Assembly: GCA_015060015.1 (NCBI GenBank)
Contig: SUZG01000008.1
Coordinates: 1-64,000 of the forward strand
Length of the DNA stretch: 64,000 bases
Reading direction: 5' to 3'
Origin: Rikenellaceae bacterium
GTDB lineage: Bacteria > Bacteroidota > Bacteroidia > Bacteroidales > Rikenellaceae
Under the pieces are notes generated by a model, which searched no databases, had not been told where the DNA came from, and saw nothing but the letters and a program-made list of their open reading frames with translations. Positions 11,118 to 20,862 of this stretch are shown here, one piece after another. Every line of letters starts with the position of its first letter. The first letter of the stretch is position 1. The position numbers were made by a program, and so were the translations under genes.

Positions 11118-14100
11118 TTACTCCTCCGCTATGTCGGCAGCGTAAGCACTCCACGCCGTTTTGTAAGCATTCAGCACGCTGTCATCATCCGTCGCCGGCA
11201 CAAAAATCTTGCGAGAGCCTGCATTGTTTTTGAATACATCCGTTCCCAAAGTCGGCGGAGTGGTTGGTTTGCAATATACAGCGGCCAGACTTGTACAGCC
11301 ACTGAATGCTTCGGTGCTGATATTGCCCACACTTGCGGGAATTGTGATCTCTGTAAGACTTGTGCAACCCTTGAATGCTTTGCTATATATCGTGGTTACT
11401 GTTTCGGGCAATGATATTGCTTCAAGTGCGGTCTGGCCAATAAATGTACTTGCGGCTATTCTTTTTACATCGCCATCAAATATTATCACACCCTTCTTTG
11501 TTGCAGAATCCCACTTGTTGTCAATTTGTGTTGCTCCGAAGTTTGTGGCAGTAATCTCTATTTTTGCTGTTGCAGTATAGTAAATCTGATTATTCGGCTG
11601 ATAACCTACAATATAGTTTTTATAATCTTTCCAGCCAACTGCGGCTTTGTAAGCATCAACAGACTCCATTGGAACATAAATCTTGCGACCATAAGCGTTG
11701 CCGTCAAAAGCTCCCCACGCACCGGCAAGTATTGTCGCTGTCGGAACAGCCATGCTATTGCAATAGACCGTACTCAAACTGCTACAACCATAGAATGCGG
11801 TTGCTCCGATTGAAGAAACGCTGCTCGGAATGGTTACGCTTTCAAGTTTGCTGTATGTGAAAGCATCAGCTCCGATTGTAGTGATACCTTCGGGAATGTC
11901 ATACGATGTAAGCCCCGCGGGTGCAAATGTTATCAAAGCATTGTTAATAACCAGATAACGATTATCCGCCGATGCAAACTTGCCGTAAAAGGCTTTCAAA
12001 CCGCTGCAATTGTTGAACGCATTGTGCTTAACCGATGTTACAGAGTTGGGCAGAGTGATGCTTGTCAGAGAACTTTTGTTCGAGAACGCCATCTCTCCGA
12101 TTGATGTTACATCAGCCTTGAATGTAATTACACCCTCGCCCGTAGCCGAATCCCAATCGTTTGATGCGATAGTTGTGTTGAATGCCGAAACAAAAGGCTC
12201 TACCTTTTCAGTTGCGGTGTAGTAAATCTCTTTATTTGAAGCCTCGGCTTTTTCGGTGTAATAAAGCTCCAAACGGGTAATACGCGTGTTGTTGGCGTTA
12301 TTTACCAACAAACGATAGGGCGTATTAGCCGATGTGCCACTCAATACATAGTTGAAAGAGAGGCCCTCGGCATCCATTTTTACAGCCTCGCCACCGCTTA
12401 CAAAATTGCCCTCGGTGTCGGCAATACCAATGGTAACATTCTTTGATGCACTACTCTCGTTTTTAATCACGACCCTTGTCAAAGCCTTGCCTGCGATAGC
12501 AGGGAATTCAATATAAGCACCCTTTTGACCAAGCATCAAATAATCGCCCGAAGTGTTGAAATAGAAACCGCCCTCGCTTACACCACCTGCAAAAGCAAGT
12601 GTGTGCTCGCCAAAGGTATATTCTGTTCTATCAACGACCTGTGCTGCTGATGATGTGCCTACGGGGAACTCTGCGGGCAGAGAAGCCTCGTTGAACGCGA
12701 TGCAGATATCGGCATCGCAGTTATGCTCCTCGACAACCTCGCCCTTCTCGAAATCGTACGCCACGATATAATCTTTGTAGTCCTTCCAACCCGCAGCCGC
12801 ACGATAATCTTCCACCACAGCATAAGGAACATAAATCAATCTGTCCGCGTGGTTGCGATTGAAGGCTTGAATTGATAAAGCTGGAATATTCGTTGCCTTG
12901 CAGTAGATTGCTTTTAGTGAAGAACAATCCTGGAATGCTCGAGCCTCAATTTCGGTTACTTCTTCGTGGATAGTTACCGACTCTATTGTGGTGTTCTCAA
13001 CAAATGAAGCATCTCCAATCTTCTTGACCTCTGCAGGAATGGTGTATGAGGTGGTTTCGCCCATTGCAAAGTTCACCAGAGTTTCATTGTAAAGCAGATA
13101 CTTTCCGTTAGCTGATGCGAATTTGCCGGTAAACTTTTCTATTGCGATATCCGAGTCAAACGGGCTGACGCCGAGAGTTGTTACGCTGTTTGGAATCTTT
13201 ATCGTGCCACTCAATGCCTTACAATCCTGAAATGCTCTCTCGCCCAATGTTTCGAGGCTTTCGGGCAGGGTAATAGAGGTGAGATTTCCGCACAATAAAA
13301 AGGCTTGAAGACCAATCTCTGTTACGCTGTCGGGAAGATAGACAACACTCCATTCACAGCCCTCGAAAGCTCTTGTTCCAATTGTTGTCAAATCGCCGTC
13401 AAAAGTAATCACGCCCTTGCCCGTAGCAGAGTCCCAGGTGTGAGAAGTTATGCCGACATTGAAGGCCTCTTCATCGTGAATAGTGACTTTCTTGGCAGAT
13501 GTGTACCAAATCTCATTTGGTGCTACTTTATTCTCCTCTGCCAACAACTCGATATACTCCGATACTGTGCCGCCGATAGCGGTGTCATAGAACAACGCCG
13601 CACGCACCTTCGTCTCGCCCTTGAAGAACTTCGCAGGCAGATTCTTGCCCGAAGCGGTGATGGTGATTGTGCCGTTGGTCGCATCGGCCGTGCAAGCCGA
13701 GATAGGCATATCGATATACTCCACCGCACGAGTGATGACCGACACAGCCTTCAACGAGAGGGTGGTCTGCCAATCCTTGGCGATGATTGCCGCCGCCGAC
13801 TTGGGCATAATCTGGAAGTCCATCTCCACCTTGCTGTCCGCCGCCGAGGTGTAGATTACGGTAGCCTTGCCGTCGTCGTAACGGGGTACATATGAGATTT
13901 TTACAGACGATACGGTGCTCGCTTTGAGTACCGAAATCTGTGTGCCGTCAGAGAGTGTGAAGATGACATAGTTCTCGTCCTGCGTAACCGACTTGAAGAA
14001 CGAATCGCCGTCAGCACCGTCTGCACCTGCGGGGCCCTGCGGGCCTTGTGGGCCTGTTGCTCCGGGTGTGCCGGGCTGACCCTGCTCGCCTTGCTCGCCC

Positions 14101-17012
14101 TTGTCGCCGGTGGCCTGGCCGAGCTCTGTCCACGAGTCGCCCTCGTCATACGATACATACCACTTGCCGTTCTCTATTTTTAGCTTCGGTGTGATACCGT
14201 CTTTGCCGTCTGCACCGTTTTGGCCATCCTCGCCGTCCTCGCCGTCAGTTCCGTTTTCGCCGGCTGCACCGTTCTGGCCATTGCTTCCGTCCTCGCCCTG
14301 TGCCTTGACCTTGTTGCCGTTTTCATCCAACAACCACTCGCCATTTACGGTCCAGTAGTAGATTCCCTCGAACTGCTTCACGCCAATTACGGGAGTCGAG
14401 CCGTCTTTGCCGTCCTTGCCGTCTTCTCCGTCTTCGCCATCAGCTCCATTTTCGCCCGCAGCACCATTCTGACCGTCCTTGCCGTGGTAGATTGTTACTG
14501 TGCCACTCTTTGAGAATGTGATTGTATAGCCAATCTCCTTGCCACTCTCCATAATCGGAGTGATGCTCTTCACATAGTCGTTGTCCTGCATCGCATTGAT
14601 GATGGTCTGCAACGCTGAAATATTGGTATTGAGCTGATTGCAGAGAGTCTGCAACTTCTCGTGTGCCGTCCATGTGGGTATCTTCAGCTCGATGTCGTTC
14701 GAGAGGGTGAAGATGATGTAGTCGCTGCTGGAAGTGTAGTCAATGTCGTTGAACATCGAGTCGCCACCAACGCCCGTAGGGCCTTGCGGTCCCTGTGGAC
14801 CCTGCTCGCCTTGCTCACCCTTGTCGCCGGTCGCCTGACCGAGCTCTGTCCACGAGTCGCCCTCGTCATACGATACATACCACTTGCCATTCTCTATTTT
14901 GAGCTGCGGTGTTATGCCGTCCTTGCCGTCAGCACCGTTTTGGCCATCTTTGCCGTCCTCGCCATCAGTACCGTTTTCGCCCGCTGCACCATTCTGGCCA
15001 TTGCTACCATCTTGACCTTGTGCCTTGACCTTGTTGCCGTTCTCGTCCAAAAGCCACTCGCCATTTACGGTCCAGTAGTAGATGCCCTCGAACTGCTTCA
15101 CGCCAATTACGGGCGTCGAGCCGTCTGATCCGTCCTCTCCGTCAGCTCCGTTCTCGCCATTCTCACCGGCAGGGCCTTGCGGGCCTTGTGGGCCAACTGC
15201 TCCGTCCTGACCATTCTGTCCGTCCTTACCGTCCTTGCCGTGATAGATTGTGATTGTGTCACTCTTTGTAAATGTGATGGTGTAGCCAATCTCCTTGCCG
15301 TTCTCCATAATAGGAGTGATGCTCTTGACAAAGTCGTTATTTTGCATCGCATCGATGATGGTCTGCAACGATGAAATATTGGTGTTGAGCTGATTGCAGA
15401 GAGTCTGCAACTTCTCATACGCTGCCCAAGTGGGAATTTTTACCACTGTGCCGTTAGAGAGTGTGAACAGCACATAATCAGTGCTTGTGGTGTAGTCGAT
15501 GTCGTTAAACATCGAGTCGCCACCAACACCCGTAGGGCCTTGCGGTCCTTGTGGACCCTGCTCGCCTTGCTCGCCTTTGTCACCGGTTGCCTGGCCGAGC
15601 TCTGTCCACGAGTCGCCCTCGTCATACGATACATACCACTTGCCATTTTCGATTTTTAGCTTCGGTGTTATGCCGTCCTTGCCATCTGCACCGTTTTGGC
15701 CATCTTTGCCGTCCTCGCCATCTGCACCGTTTTCGCCCGCTGCACCATTCTGACCATTGCTACCATCTTGACCTTGTGCCTTGACCTTGTTGCCGTTCTC
15801 GTCCAAGAGCCACTCGCCATTTACGGTCCAGTAGTAGATGTTGTCGGCATCCTTCTTTACGCCGATAACGGGCGTTGAGCCGTCAGCTCCATTTTCGCCG
15901 TCAGCTCCATTCTCACCAGCAGGGCCTTGCGGGCCGGCGGGACCCTGTGGGCCGGTTGCACCGTCCTGACCATTCTGCCCGTCCTTTCCGTGGTAGATTG
16001 TAATTGTGCCACTCTTTGTGAATGTGATGGTGTAGCCAATCTCCTTGCCGTTCTCGGTAAGAGGTGTTATGCTCTTTACATAATCGTTGGCATTTACCGC
16101 ATCCACAATCTTCTGCAAAGCGGTGATATTGGTGTTTATCTGGTTGCAAAGGGTCTGCAACTTCTCATACGCTGCCCAAGTTGGAATCTTGAACTGCGTG
16201 CCGTCCGCCAAAGTGAAGATGATATAATCCTCGTTTGACAAATCTACGCCCTGGAAGAATGAGTCGCCGTCAGCTCCATCAGCACCGTCTTGTCCGTTGC
16301 TGCCGTCAGCACCATCCTGACCGTCCTCGCCGGTAGCCTTGCCGAGCTGCTTCCACGATGCACCATTGTCATAAGAGATATACCAGTAGCCCTCCTCAAT
16401 CTTCAACTGCGGAGTGATACCGTCCTTACCGTCTGCTCCGTTCTGGCCATTTTTTCCGTCCTCGCCATCAGCACCATTTTCGCCGGCAGGACCCTGCGGA
16501 CCTTGTGGGCCGGTTGCTCCGTCCTCGCCGTCTGTACCGTTCTGACCGTCTTTGCCGTCAGTACCTACGGCCTTAATCTTGTTGCCATCGTCATCTAACA
16601 ACCACTCGCCGTTGAGTGTCCAATAGTAGATATTGTCGGCATCCTTCTTCACGCCGATAATAGGAGTAGAGCCATCCTTGCCGTCCTGTCCGTTCTCGCC
16701 ATTGATACCGTCCTTGCCATCCTCACCGTGATAGATAGTGATGGGGTCACTCTTCGTGAAGGTGATGGTATAACCTATTACCTTGCCGTTCTCCGTAATG
16801 GGCGTGATGCTCTTGACATAGTCGTAGTTCTGTGCCGCCTCGGCCAGCTGCTGAATAGATTTAATGTTGGTGTTTACCTGCTTTTCAAGCTTGGCAACAC
16901 GCTGCTCCAAATCGTAAATCTCGTCCCAGATCGCCGAGTCATCAAACTCCTTGCGACACGATACAGACAATGCTGTAAGGGCAATGATTAAAAAGTAAAA
17001 AAGTCTCTTCAT
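11118..17012 (-). CDS. giant collagen-like and leucine-rich-repeat surface lipoprotein
   Basis: A 1964-residue lipoprotein (lipobox SVSC, Cys19) probably displayed on the cell surface. Residues 22-62 form a coiled coil of the type found at the N-terminus of Bacteroidales DUF4988/PL29-N proteins. Residues about 65-1030 hold four copies of a module of about 245-250 residues. Each has KSITPIxENGKxIGYTITF, GxDGxxG and GPQGPxG collagen-like triplets, a YYWTVNGEWLLD strand segment, a WYxSYDEGxSW segment and a coiled helix. Residues about 1035-1190 look beta-rich. Three BspA-type leucine-rich blocks follow, each opened by a WDSATGxGVITF strand, with a beta-sandwich between the first two. The role is unknown; adhesion or ligand display would fit. 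The collagen triplets lack any animal-type hydroxylation context. Confidence 0.85.
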   Translation of the reverse strand: MKRLFYFLIIALTALSVSCRKEFDDSAIWDEIYDLEQRVAKLEKQVNTNIKSIQQLAEAAQNYDYVKSITPITENGKVIGYTITFTKSDPITIYHGEDGKDGINGENGQDGKDGSTPIIGVKKDADNIYYWTLNGEWLLDDDGNKIKAVGTDGKDGQNGTDGEDGATGPQGPQGPAGENGADGEDGKNGQNGADGKDGITPQLKIEEGYWYISYDNGASWKQLGKATGEDGQDGADGSNGQDGADGADGDSFFQGVDLSNEDYIIFTLADGTQFKIPTWAAYEKLQTLCNQINTNITALQKIVDAVNANDYVKSITPLTENGKEIGYTITFTKSGTITIYHGKDGQNGQDGATGPQGPAGPQGPAGENGADGENGADGSTPVIGVKKDADNIYYWTVNGEWLLDENGNKVKAQGQDGSNGQNGAAGENGADGEDGKDGQNGADGKDGITPKLKIENGKWYVSYDEGDSWTELGQATGDKGEQGEQGPQGPQGPTGVGGDSMFNDIDYTTSTDYVLFTLSNGTVVKIPTWAAYEKLQTLCNQLNTNISSLQTIIDAMQNNDFVKSITPIMENGKEIGYTITFTKSDTITIYHGKDGKDGQNGQDGAVGPQGPQGPAGENGENGADGEDGSDGSTPVIGVKQFEGIYYWTVNGEWLLDENGNKVKAQGQDGSNGQNGAAGENGTDGEDGKDGQNGADGKDGITPQLKIENGKWYVSYDEGDSWTELGQATGDKGEQGEQGPQGPQGPTGVGGDSMFNDIDYTSSSDYIIFTLSNDIELKIPTWTAHEKLQTLCNQLNTNISALQTIINAMQDNDYVKSITPIMESGKEIGYTITFSKSGTVTIYHGKDGQNGAAGENGADGEDGEDGKDGKDGSTPVIGVKQFEGIYYWTVNGEWLLDENGNKVKAQGEDGSNGQNGAAGENGTDGEDGEDGQNGADGKDGITPKLKIENGKWYVSYDEGDSWTELGQATGDKGEQGEQGQPGTPGATGPQGPQGPAGADGADGDSFFKSVTQDENYVIFTLSDGTQISVLKASTVSSVKISYVPRYDDGKATVIYTSAADSKVEMDFQIMPKSAAAIIAKDWQTTLSLKAVSVITRAVEYIDMPISACTADATNGTITITASGKNLPAKFFKGETKVRAALFYDTAIGGTVSEYIELLAEENKVAPNEIWYTSAKKVTIHDEEAFNVGITSHTWDSATGKGVITFDGDLTTIGTRAFEGCEWSVVYLPDSVTEIGLQAFLLCGNLTSITLPESLETLGERAFQDCKALSGTIKIPNSVTTLGVSPFDSDIAIEKFTGKFASANGKYLLYNETLVNFAMGETTSYTIPAEVKKIGDASFVENTTIESVTIHEEVTEIEARAFQDCSSLKAIYCKATNIPALSIQAFNRNHADRLIYVPYAVVEDYRAAAGWKDYKDYIVAYDFEKGEVVEEHNCDADICIAFNEASLPAEFPVGTSSAAQVVDRTEYTFGEHTLAFAGGVSEGGFYFNTSGDYLMLGQKGAYIEFPAIAGKALTRVVIKNESSASKNVTIGIADTEGNFVSGGEAVKMDAEGLSFNYVLSGTSANTPYRLLVNNANNTRITRLELYYTEKAEASNKEIYYTATEKVEPFVSAFNTTIASNDWDSATGEGVITFKADVTSIGEMAFSNKSSLTSITLPNSVTSVKHNAFNNCSGLKAFYGKFASADNRYLVINNALITFAPAGLTSYDIPEGITTIGADAFTYSKLESVTIPSSVSSIGATAFYGCSSLSTVYCNSMAVPTATILAGAWGAFDGNAYGRKIYVPMESVDAYKAAVGWKDYKNYIVGYQPNNQIYYTATAKIEITATNFGATQIDNKWDSATKKGVIIFDGDVKRIAASTFIGQTALEAISLPETVTTIYSKAFKGCTSLTEITIPASVGNISTEAFSGCTSLAAVYCKPTTPPTLGTDVFKNNAGSRKIFVPATDDDSVLNAYKTAWSAYAADIAEE
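13923..16820 (-). repeat. four tandem coding modules of about 740 bp
   Basis: The region encoding residues about 65-1030 of the giant lipoprotein consists of four tandem units of about 735-750 bp. Units two to four share long nearly identical DNA stretches, such as the segments encoding WTVNGEWLLDENGNKVKAQG and WYVSYDEGDSWTELGQATG. Within each unit are GAC/GGC-type collagen triplets that are themselves short repeats. Confidence 0.9.
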
Positions 17013-17070
17013 AGGTTTATATGTTTTTGATTATTCTCTTGTTTTGCGTGAAACACGCACGCATTAGATG

Positions 17071-17101
17071 CAAAAGTAAGCAATATTTTGTAAAAGAGCA
17101 A
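17071..17101 (-). promoter_or_regulatory. promoter of the giant lipoprotein gene
   Basis: Minus strand: TTG (17099-17101), 20 bases, TACTTTTG (17071-17078). The leader between it and the start contains a GCGTG/CACGC hairpin at 17046-17058. Confidence 0.7.
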
Positions 17102-17161
17102 TAGATGTTTTGCCGATAGAGGATTTTTTGGCGTTGTCATCGATAGCCGAAATATTATTTG

Positions 17162-17169
17162 TATCTTTG
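17162..17169 (+). promoter_or_regulatory. -7 box (TATCTTTG) of prmA
   Basis: TATCTTTG is a perfect TAnnTTTG match, 21 bases before the chosen ATG. It supports the start at 17191 rather than an in-frame ATG at 17110, which lies upstream of the promoter. No TTG sits at the usual spacing. Confidence 0.6.
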
Positions 17170-17190
17170 TGGAAATTAAAAGTTGAAAGT

Positions 17191-18024
17191 ATGAATTACA
17201 TCGAACTTATAATATCGGTCAATGGCGAAGAGCACGCCGAGATAGTTACCGCTATGTTGTCGGATATGCCTTTCGAGGCCTTTGCCTCGGAGGAGCAGAC
17301 CCTGCGTGCCTACATCGCTGACGAGGCATACGCCACCTGCCGGGAGGATATCGCTGCGACATTGCAGAGTCTTGCGGTGGAGTACGAAGAGAACAGTATC
17401 GCCCAGCAGAACTGGAATGCCGAGTGGGAGAGTGGTTTCTCGCCTGTGAGGGTGGATGGCAAGCGTCCGATATATATCCGTGCCGAGCATCATCCCGTGC
17501 CCGATGACGATATGCTCGATGTAGTCATAGCCCCGCGAATGTCATTCGGTACGGGACACCACATCACTACGGCACTGATGTCGAGGAGCATCGCCGAGCT
17601 TGATTTCAGCGGTAAGCGAGGCCTTGATATGGGTTGCGGTACGGGAGTGCTGGCTATTGTGGCCGTAAAGTGCGGAGCTGCAGGGATGGTCGCCGTAGAT
17701 ATTGACGAGTGGGCGTGCGAGAGCTGCCGTGACAGCATAGCACTCAACCATATAGAGGGTCAGATTGATGTGCGATGTGGCTCAATGTCTGCCGTTGTGG
17801 GCGAGAAATTTGATTTTGTTCTGGCAAATATCAATCGTAATATTCTTGTCGATATGATGCCGGCGTTTGCCGAGGCGACAGTGAGTGGCGGACAGCTGCT
17901 TATGAGTGGCTTTTTGACCGAGGATGTCGCGATATTGAGAGATACAGCCGCCAGCCATGGCTTTGCGGTGGAGTCTGTTCGTGAGAGTGACGGCTGGGCT
18001 GTTGTTGTCTGCCGTAAAGAGTAG
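17191..18024 (+). CDS. prmA: ribosomal protein L11 methyltransferase
   Basis: A 277-residue SAM-dependent methyltransferase that methylates ribosomal protein L11. The N-terminal substrate-recognition domain (about 1-90, with NWNAEWESGFSPV) precedes a Rossmann methyltransferase domain. That domain has RMSFGTGHHITT, motif I DMGCGTGVLAI and the ANINRNIL motif that corresponds to the catalytic loop of PrmA. An in-frame ATG exists 81 bases upstream, but a -7 promoter box lies between the two and the downstream start gives the usual N-terminus, MNYIEL. It is followed 48 bases later by the WbqC-like gene on the same strand. Confidence 0.93.
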   Translation: MNYIELIISVNGEEHAEIVTAMLSDMPFEAFASEEQTLRAYIADEAYATCREDIAATLQSLAVEYEENSIAQQNWNAEWESGFSPVRVDGKRPIYIRAEHHPVPDDDMLDVVIAPRMSFGTGHHITTALMSRSIAELDFSGKRGLDMGCGTGVLAIVAVKCGAAGMVAVDIDEWACESCRDSIALNHIEGQIDVRCGSMSAVVGEKFDFVLANINRNILVDMMPAFAEATVSGGQLLMSGFLTEDVAILRDTAASHGFAVESVRESDGWAVVVCRKE

Positions 18025-18072
18025 CATTGTAAATTGTAAAGAGCAGCGTCTGTAAAGAGTAAGAGTAGAGAT

Positions 18073-18678
18073 ATGACAATTTTACCATCAGCCTATATGC
18101 CCTCGGTGGAGTATGTCGCACGACTGCTGCGTGAGGAGTGTATCATAGATTTGGGCGAACACTATGTGAAGCGTTCGGAGAGAAACCGAGCCTTGATTTT
18201 GTCGGCCAACGGAGTTATGCCGCTGACCGTACATGTCGAGAACGCCAACCGTATGCGTATGCCGATGCGGGATGTGAAGATTGACTACTCGAAGCGTTGG
18301 CAGCACCAGCATTGGGTGTCGATTCTGTCGGCCTATAAGTCTTCGCCATACTTCGATTACTTTGCCGACGAGATAGAGCCTTTCTATCGTCGTGAGTGGC
18401 GTTTTTTGGTCGATTACAATATGGAGTATCTGCAGACGCTGCTGCGACTGATAGGTGCGAAGTGCGAGATAAAGGTGTCGGATAACTACATCTCTGCCAC
18501 CGACGAGGATATTGACCTTCGTCCGAAAAACAGAAAAGACCCGACCTTCGCGGCCGAGCCTTACTTTCAGGTCTTTTCTGACCGTATGCCTTTTGAGTCA
18601 AATCTCTCTGTGCTGGATCTGGCTATGTGCGAGGGACGAGAGGCTATCGACGCTGTTTTAATGCGTTGCCGATTGTAA
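18073..18678 (+). CDS. WbqC-like family protein
   Basis: A 201-residue soluble protein resembling the WbqC family, found near O-antigen genes and as a stand-alone gene in Bacteroidetes. Visible family features are PSAYMPSVEYVARL near the N-terminus, SERNRALILSANGVMPLTV, and WQHQHWVSILSAYKSSPYFDYFADEIEPFY. The biochemical role is unproven; a link to glycan biosynthesis is known only from genomic context elsewhere. No signal peptide is seen. Its last 35 bases overlap the 3' end of the convergent GH2 gene (18644-18678), an unusually tight convergent arrangement with no room for a terminator. Confidence 0.75.
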   Translation: MTILPSAYMPSVEYVARLLREECIIDLGEHYVKRSERNRALILSANGVMPLTVHVENANRMRMPMRDVKIDYSKRWQHQHWVSILSAYKSSPYFDYFADEIEPFYRREWRFLVDYNMEYLQTLLRLIGAKCEIKVSDNYISATDEDIDLRPKNRKDPTFAAEPYFQVFSDRMPFESNLSVLDLAMCEGREAIDAVLMRCRL

Positions 18679-20641
18679 TCGTCTGCTCGTCACGCTTCTC
18701 GCCGGCCATTACCACAACCTTGTTGCGTCCGTGCATAATTACCGTATCGGAGATAAACTGACAAGGTGCAACCTCGGTTGTCGCTACGGTATCCTTGTTT
18801 ATCAGCAATATAGGCTTTTCGGCAGTTGAAGCGTAGAACTTAACCTGCTGAATACTGTCCTGACGTATGTTGCGACGCTTCTCCGAGAGGTGCAGCGTAG
18901 GCTCCTGCTTGTTCCACAAGGCACGATAGAGGTAGTAGGCATCTTTGTGGTCCTTGCGGTCGAAGGTCATAACGCCGCGTTGCGATGAGCCGCTTATGTG
19001 GCGTGCCGAGCCGAAATCAAACATATCGTTAATCCATACACCCCAGAATATAGAGTCGGGAGCTATGTGCTTGGCGTAGCCCTCGTGGAACTCGGTGTGC
19101 CAGCGTTCGGGCAACCATCTGTCGGCTATGCGTGCCGGCTTCTGCTTCTCGTCGGTCTGCTGATCTATCGAGCCACTCTCGCCATAGGCTACCGCCGATT
19201 TAAGGTGTTTCCACTCATCATATAGCTTCTGACGCCATATCGCAAGGTCGCTTACCGAACCGTGTTGCCAGCCCAGATTCTGCTGCCATACGATAAGGTC
19301 GGTGATAAAGTTTATGTCACCGTTCTGGTTGCTGCACGCTACGGTAGGGCGTGAGGGGTCCAGTCGCTTTGCTGTGGCATTCAGGCTCTTGACATACTCC
19401 ACAACCTTGTCGCCACGTTCCCATATCAGCGAGAAGATACCCCACATAACAACCGATGGGTGGTTATAGTTTTGCAGAACTATCTCTTTCAGTTGCCTCT
19501 CTCCGTTTAGTTTGAAACGGTCGGTGGCGTAATAGAATATATCACTCAGATAGGGAGCTCGCGTGAAGGGTGTGTCAATCCATACGAGCAGTCCCAGCTC
19601 ATCACAACGGTTGTAGAGATATTGAGAGTGGGGTGCCGTGGCCGAACGTATGGCGTTGGCTCCGATGTCGGCAATATGCTCCAGATCCTCGTCGTAGTGG
19701 CGTGTACGCAGGGCACTGCCTATGGCTGCACGGTCGTGGTGTAGTGTCACTCCGTGAATGGGGGCATATTCACCGTTGATTCGCAGACTGCCCGATGAGT
19801 AGTCTATGGTGCGGAAACCTGTCGTCACGGTCACCTCGTCCTCGTAACGCATACCCACACCGACGGTCACCGTATAGAGGTTGGGCTCATCACAGCTCCA
19901 CAACAGCGGCTCCTCGATGGTGAAGGGTATCTCGATGGGCTTGTCCTTTTCGATTTTGCCCTTCAAATACTCCGTATATACAGCCTCGCCCGATGGTGCT
20001 CGTACCGTAATTGAGAGGTCGCACGCCTTGTCGTTAGTCGATGTCACCCACACCGAGGCCGTCGCCTGCACAGCATCGTCCGATACCGAATTTTGCTGGA
20101 TGAAAATTCCGTTTGTGCCATAATAGGTGGGCGAGATTGTTGTCTGCTCGGTGACGATAAGCTCCACATCGCGATAGATACCACCATAGATATTCTCCTC
20201 GGTAGAGGTGGGCAGAACGTCGTTCTGATAGGCGTTGCTGACAACCACCACCAGCGAGTTGTTATCGCCATAACGCAGGTGTTCGGTAATCTCAAATGTA
20301 AAGGCTGTCCAGCCGCCACGATGCTCGCCTGCGTGGTGGCCATTGACAAAGACATCGGCAATGGATTGCACACCATAGAACTTCACGAACAGACGCTTGC
20401 CCTTCCACTCTGTTGGAATGTATATGTCACGCGAGTAGTTGGCCGTAGTCTGCAAATATTCGCCGTGGCCGGCGAGTGCATCGAGGTTCCATGTGTGAGG
20501 TAGCGATATGTTGCGGGCATAGTCGCTGTTGGTCTCTACCTTGAAGAAAAATTTCCAGTTGTCGTTCAGTGAAAAGGTCTCTCGTGCCATCGTGGGCAAC
20601 GATGCCAAAACGAATAATATAATGACTAAAAAACGTTTCAT
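18644..20641 (-). CDS. secreted GH2-family protein, probable catalytic-site loss
   Basis: A 665-residue exported protein with the GH2 plan: signal peptide (MKRFLVIILFVLASLPTMA), sugar-binding jelly-roll, Ig-like domain, TIM barrel and short C-terminal beta part. An ATG 30 bases upstream would only add SSKQVNRLS before the signal peptide, so the inner start is chosen. The usual WGIxNE acid/base motif reads WGIFSLIWERG, with Ser404 and Leu405 replacing Asn-Glu. The usual SEYGA nucleophile motif reads VAYGESG, with Ala485 in place of Glu. Flanking residues are well conserved, so the alignment is firm. It may be a non-catalytic sugar-binding protein or use shifted acids (Glu408, Glu488). Confidence 0.85.
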   Translation of the reverse strand: MKRFLVIILFVLASLPTMARETFSLNDNWKFFFKVETNSDYARNISLPHTWNLDALAGHGEYLQTTANYSRDIYIPTEWKGKRLFVKFYGVQSIADVFVNGHHAGEHRGGWTAFTFEITEHLRYGDNNSLVVVVSNAYQNDVLPTSTEENIYGGIYRDVELIVTEQTTISPTYYGTNGIFIQQNSVSDDAVQATASVWVTSTNDKACDLSITVRAPSGEAVYTEYLKGKIEKDKPIEIPFTIEEPLLWSCDEPNLYTVTVGVGMRYEDEVTVTTGFRTIDYSSGSLRINGEYAPIHGVTLHHDRAAIGSALRTRHYDEDLEHIADIGANAIRSATAPHSQYLYNRCDELGLLVWIDTPFTRAPYLSDIFYYATDRFKLNGERQLKEIVLQNYNHPSVVMWGIFSLIWERGDKVVEYVKSLNATAKRLDPSRPTVACSNQNGDINFITDLIVWQQNLGWQHGSVSDLAIWRQKLYDEWKHLKSAVAYGESGSIDQQTDEKQKPARIADRWLPERWHTEFHEGYAKHIAPDSIFWGVWINDMFDFGSARHISGSSQRGVMTFDRKDHKDAYYLYRALWNKQEPTLHLSEKRRNIRQDSIQQVKFYASTAEKPILLINKDTVATTEVAPCQFISDTVIMHGRNKVVVMAGEKRDEQTITIGNALKQRR

Positions 20642-20769
20642 ACTCAATCTGTTTACTTGTTTACTGCTCATTGCCTGTAAGGCGACAGAACACGATATAA
20701 ACGTGAAAATGTGAATTTTATTCTGCCGCCAGCTTCCCGTACAGGCCTTTGGTGGCTATGAATTTTGTG

Positions 20770-20777
20770 CAAAGGTA
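20770..20777 (-). promoter_or_regulatory. -7 box (TACCTTTG) upstream of the GH2 gene
   Basis: A TAnnTTTG match on the minus strand, about 129 bases before the chosen GH2 start. A weaker plus-strand box, TAACTTCG at 20800-20807, could serve cvpA in a divergent arrangement. Confidence 0.45.
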
Positions 20778-20862
20778 CTAATTTTTCAAAAAAATATGCT
20801 AACTTCGTGCGTTATTTGTGGTTATTTGAACCAATTGTAAAACTTGTTATACCAAACTGAAT

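Noticed and set aside
13305..13895. A 196-codon open frame on the plus strand inside the giant lipoprotein gene
   Set aside because: It is antisense to a clearly coding, repeat-structured protein, and its translation has no recognisable domain or signal.
13923..16820. Regular repeats that could be taken for a CRISPR-like array
   Set aside because: They stay in one long open frame, units are about 740 bp, and the short repeats encode Gly-x-x triplets of a collagen-like protein. No cas genes are near.
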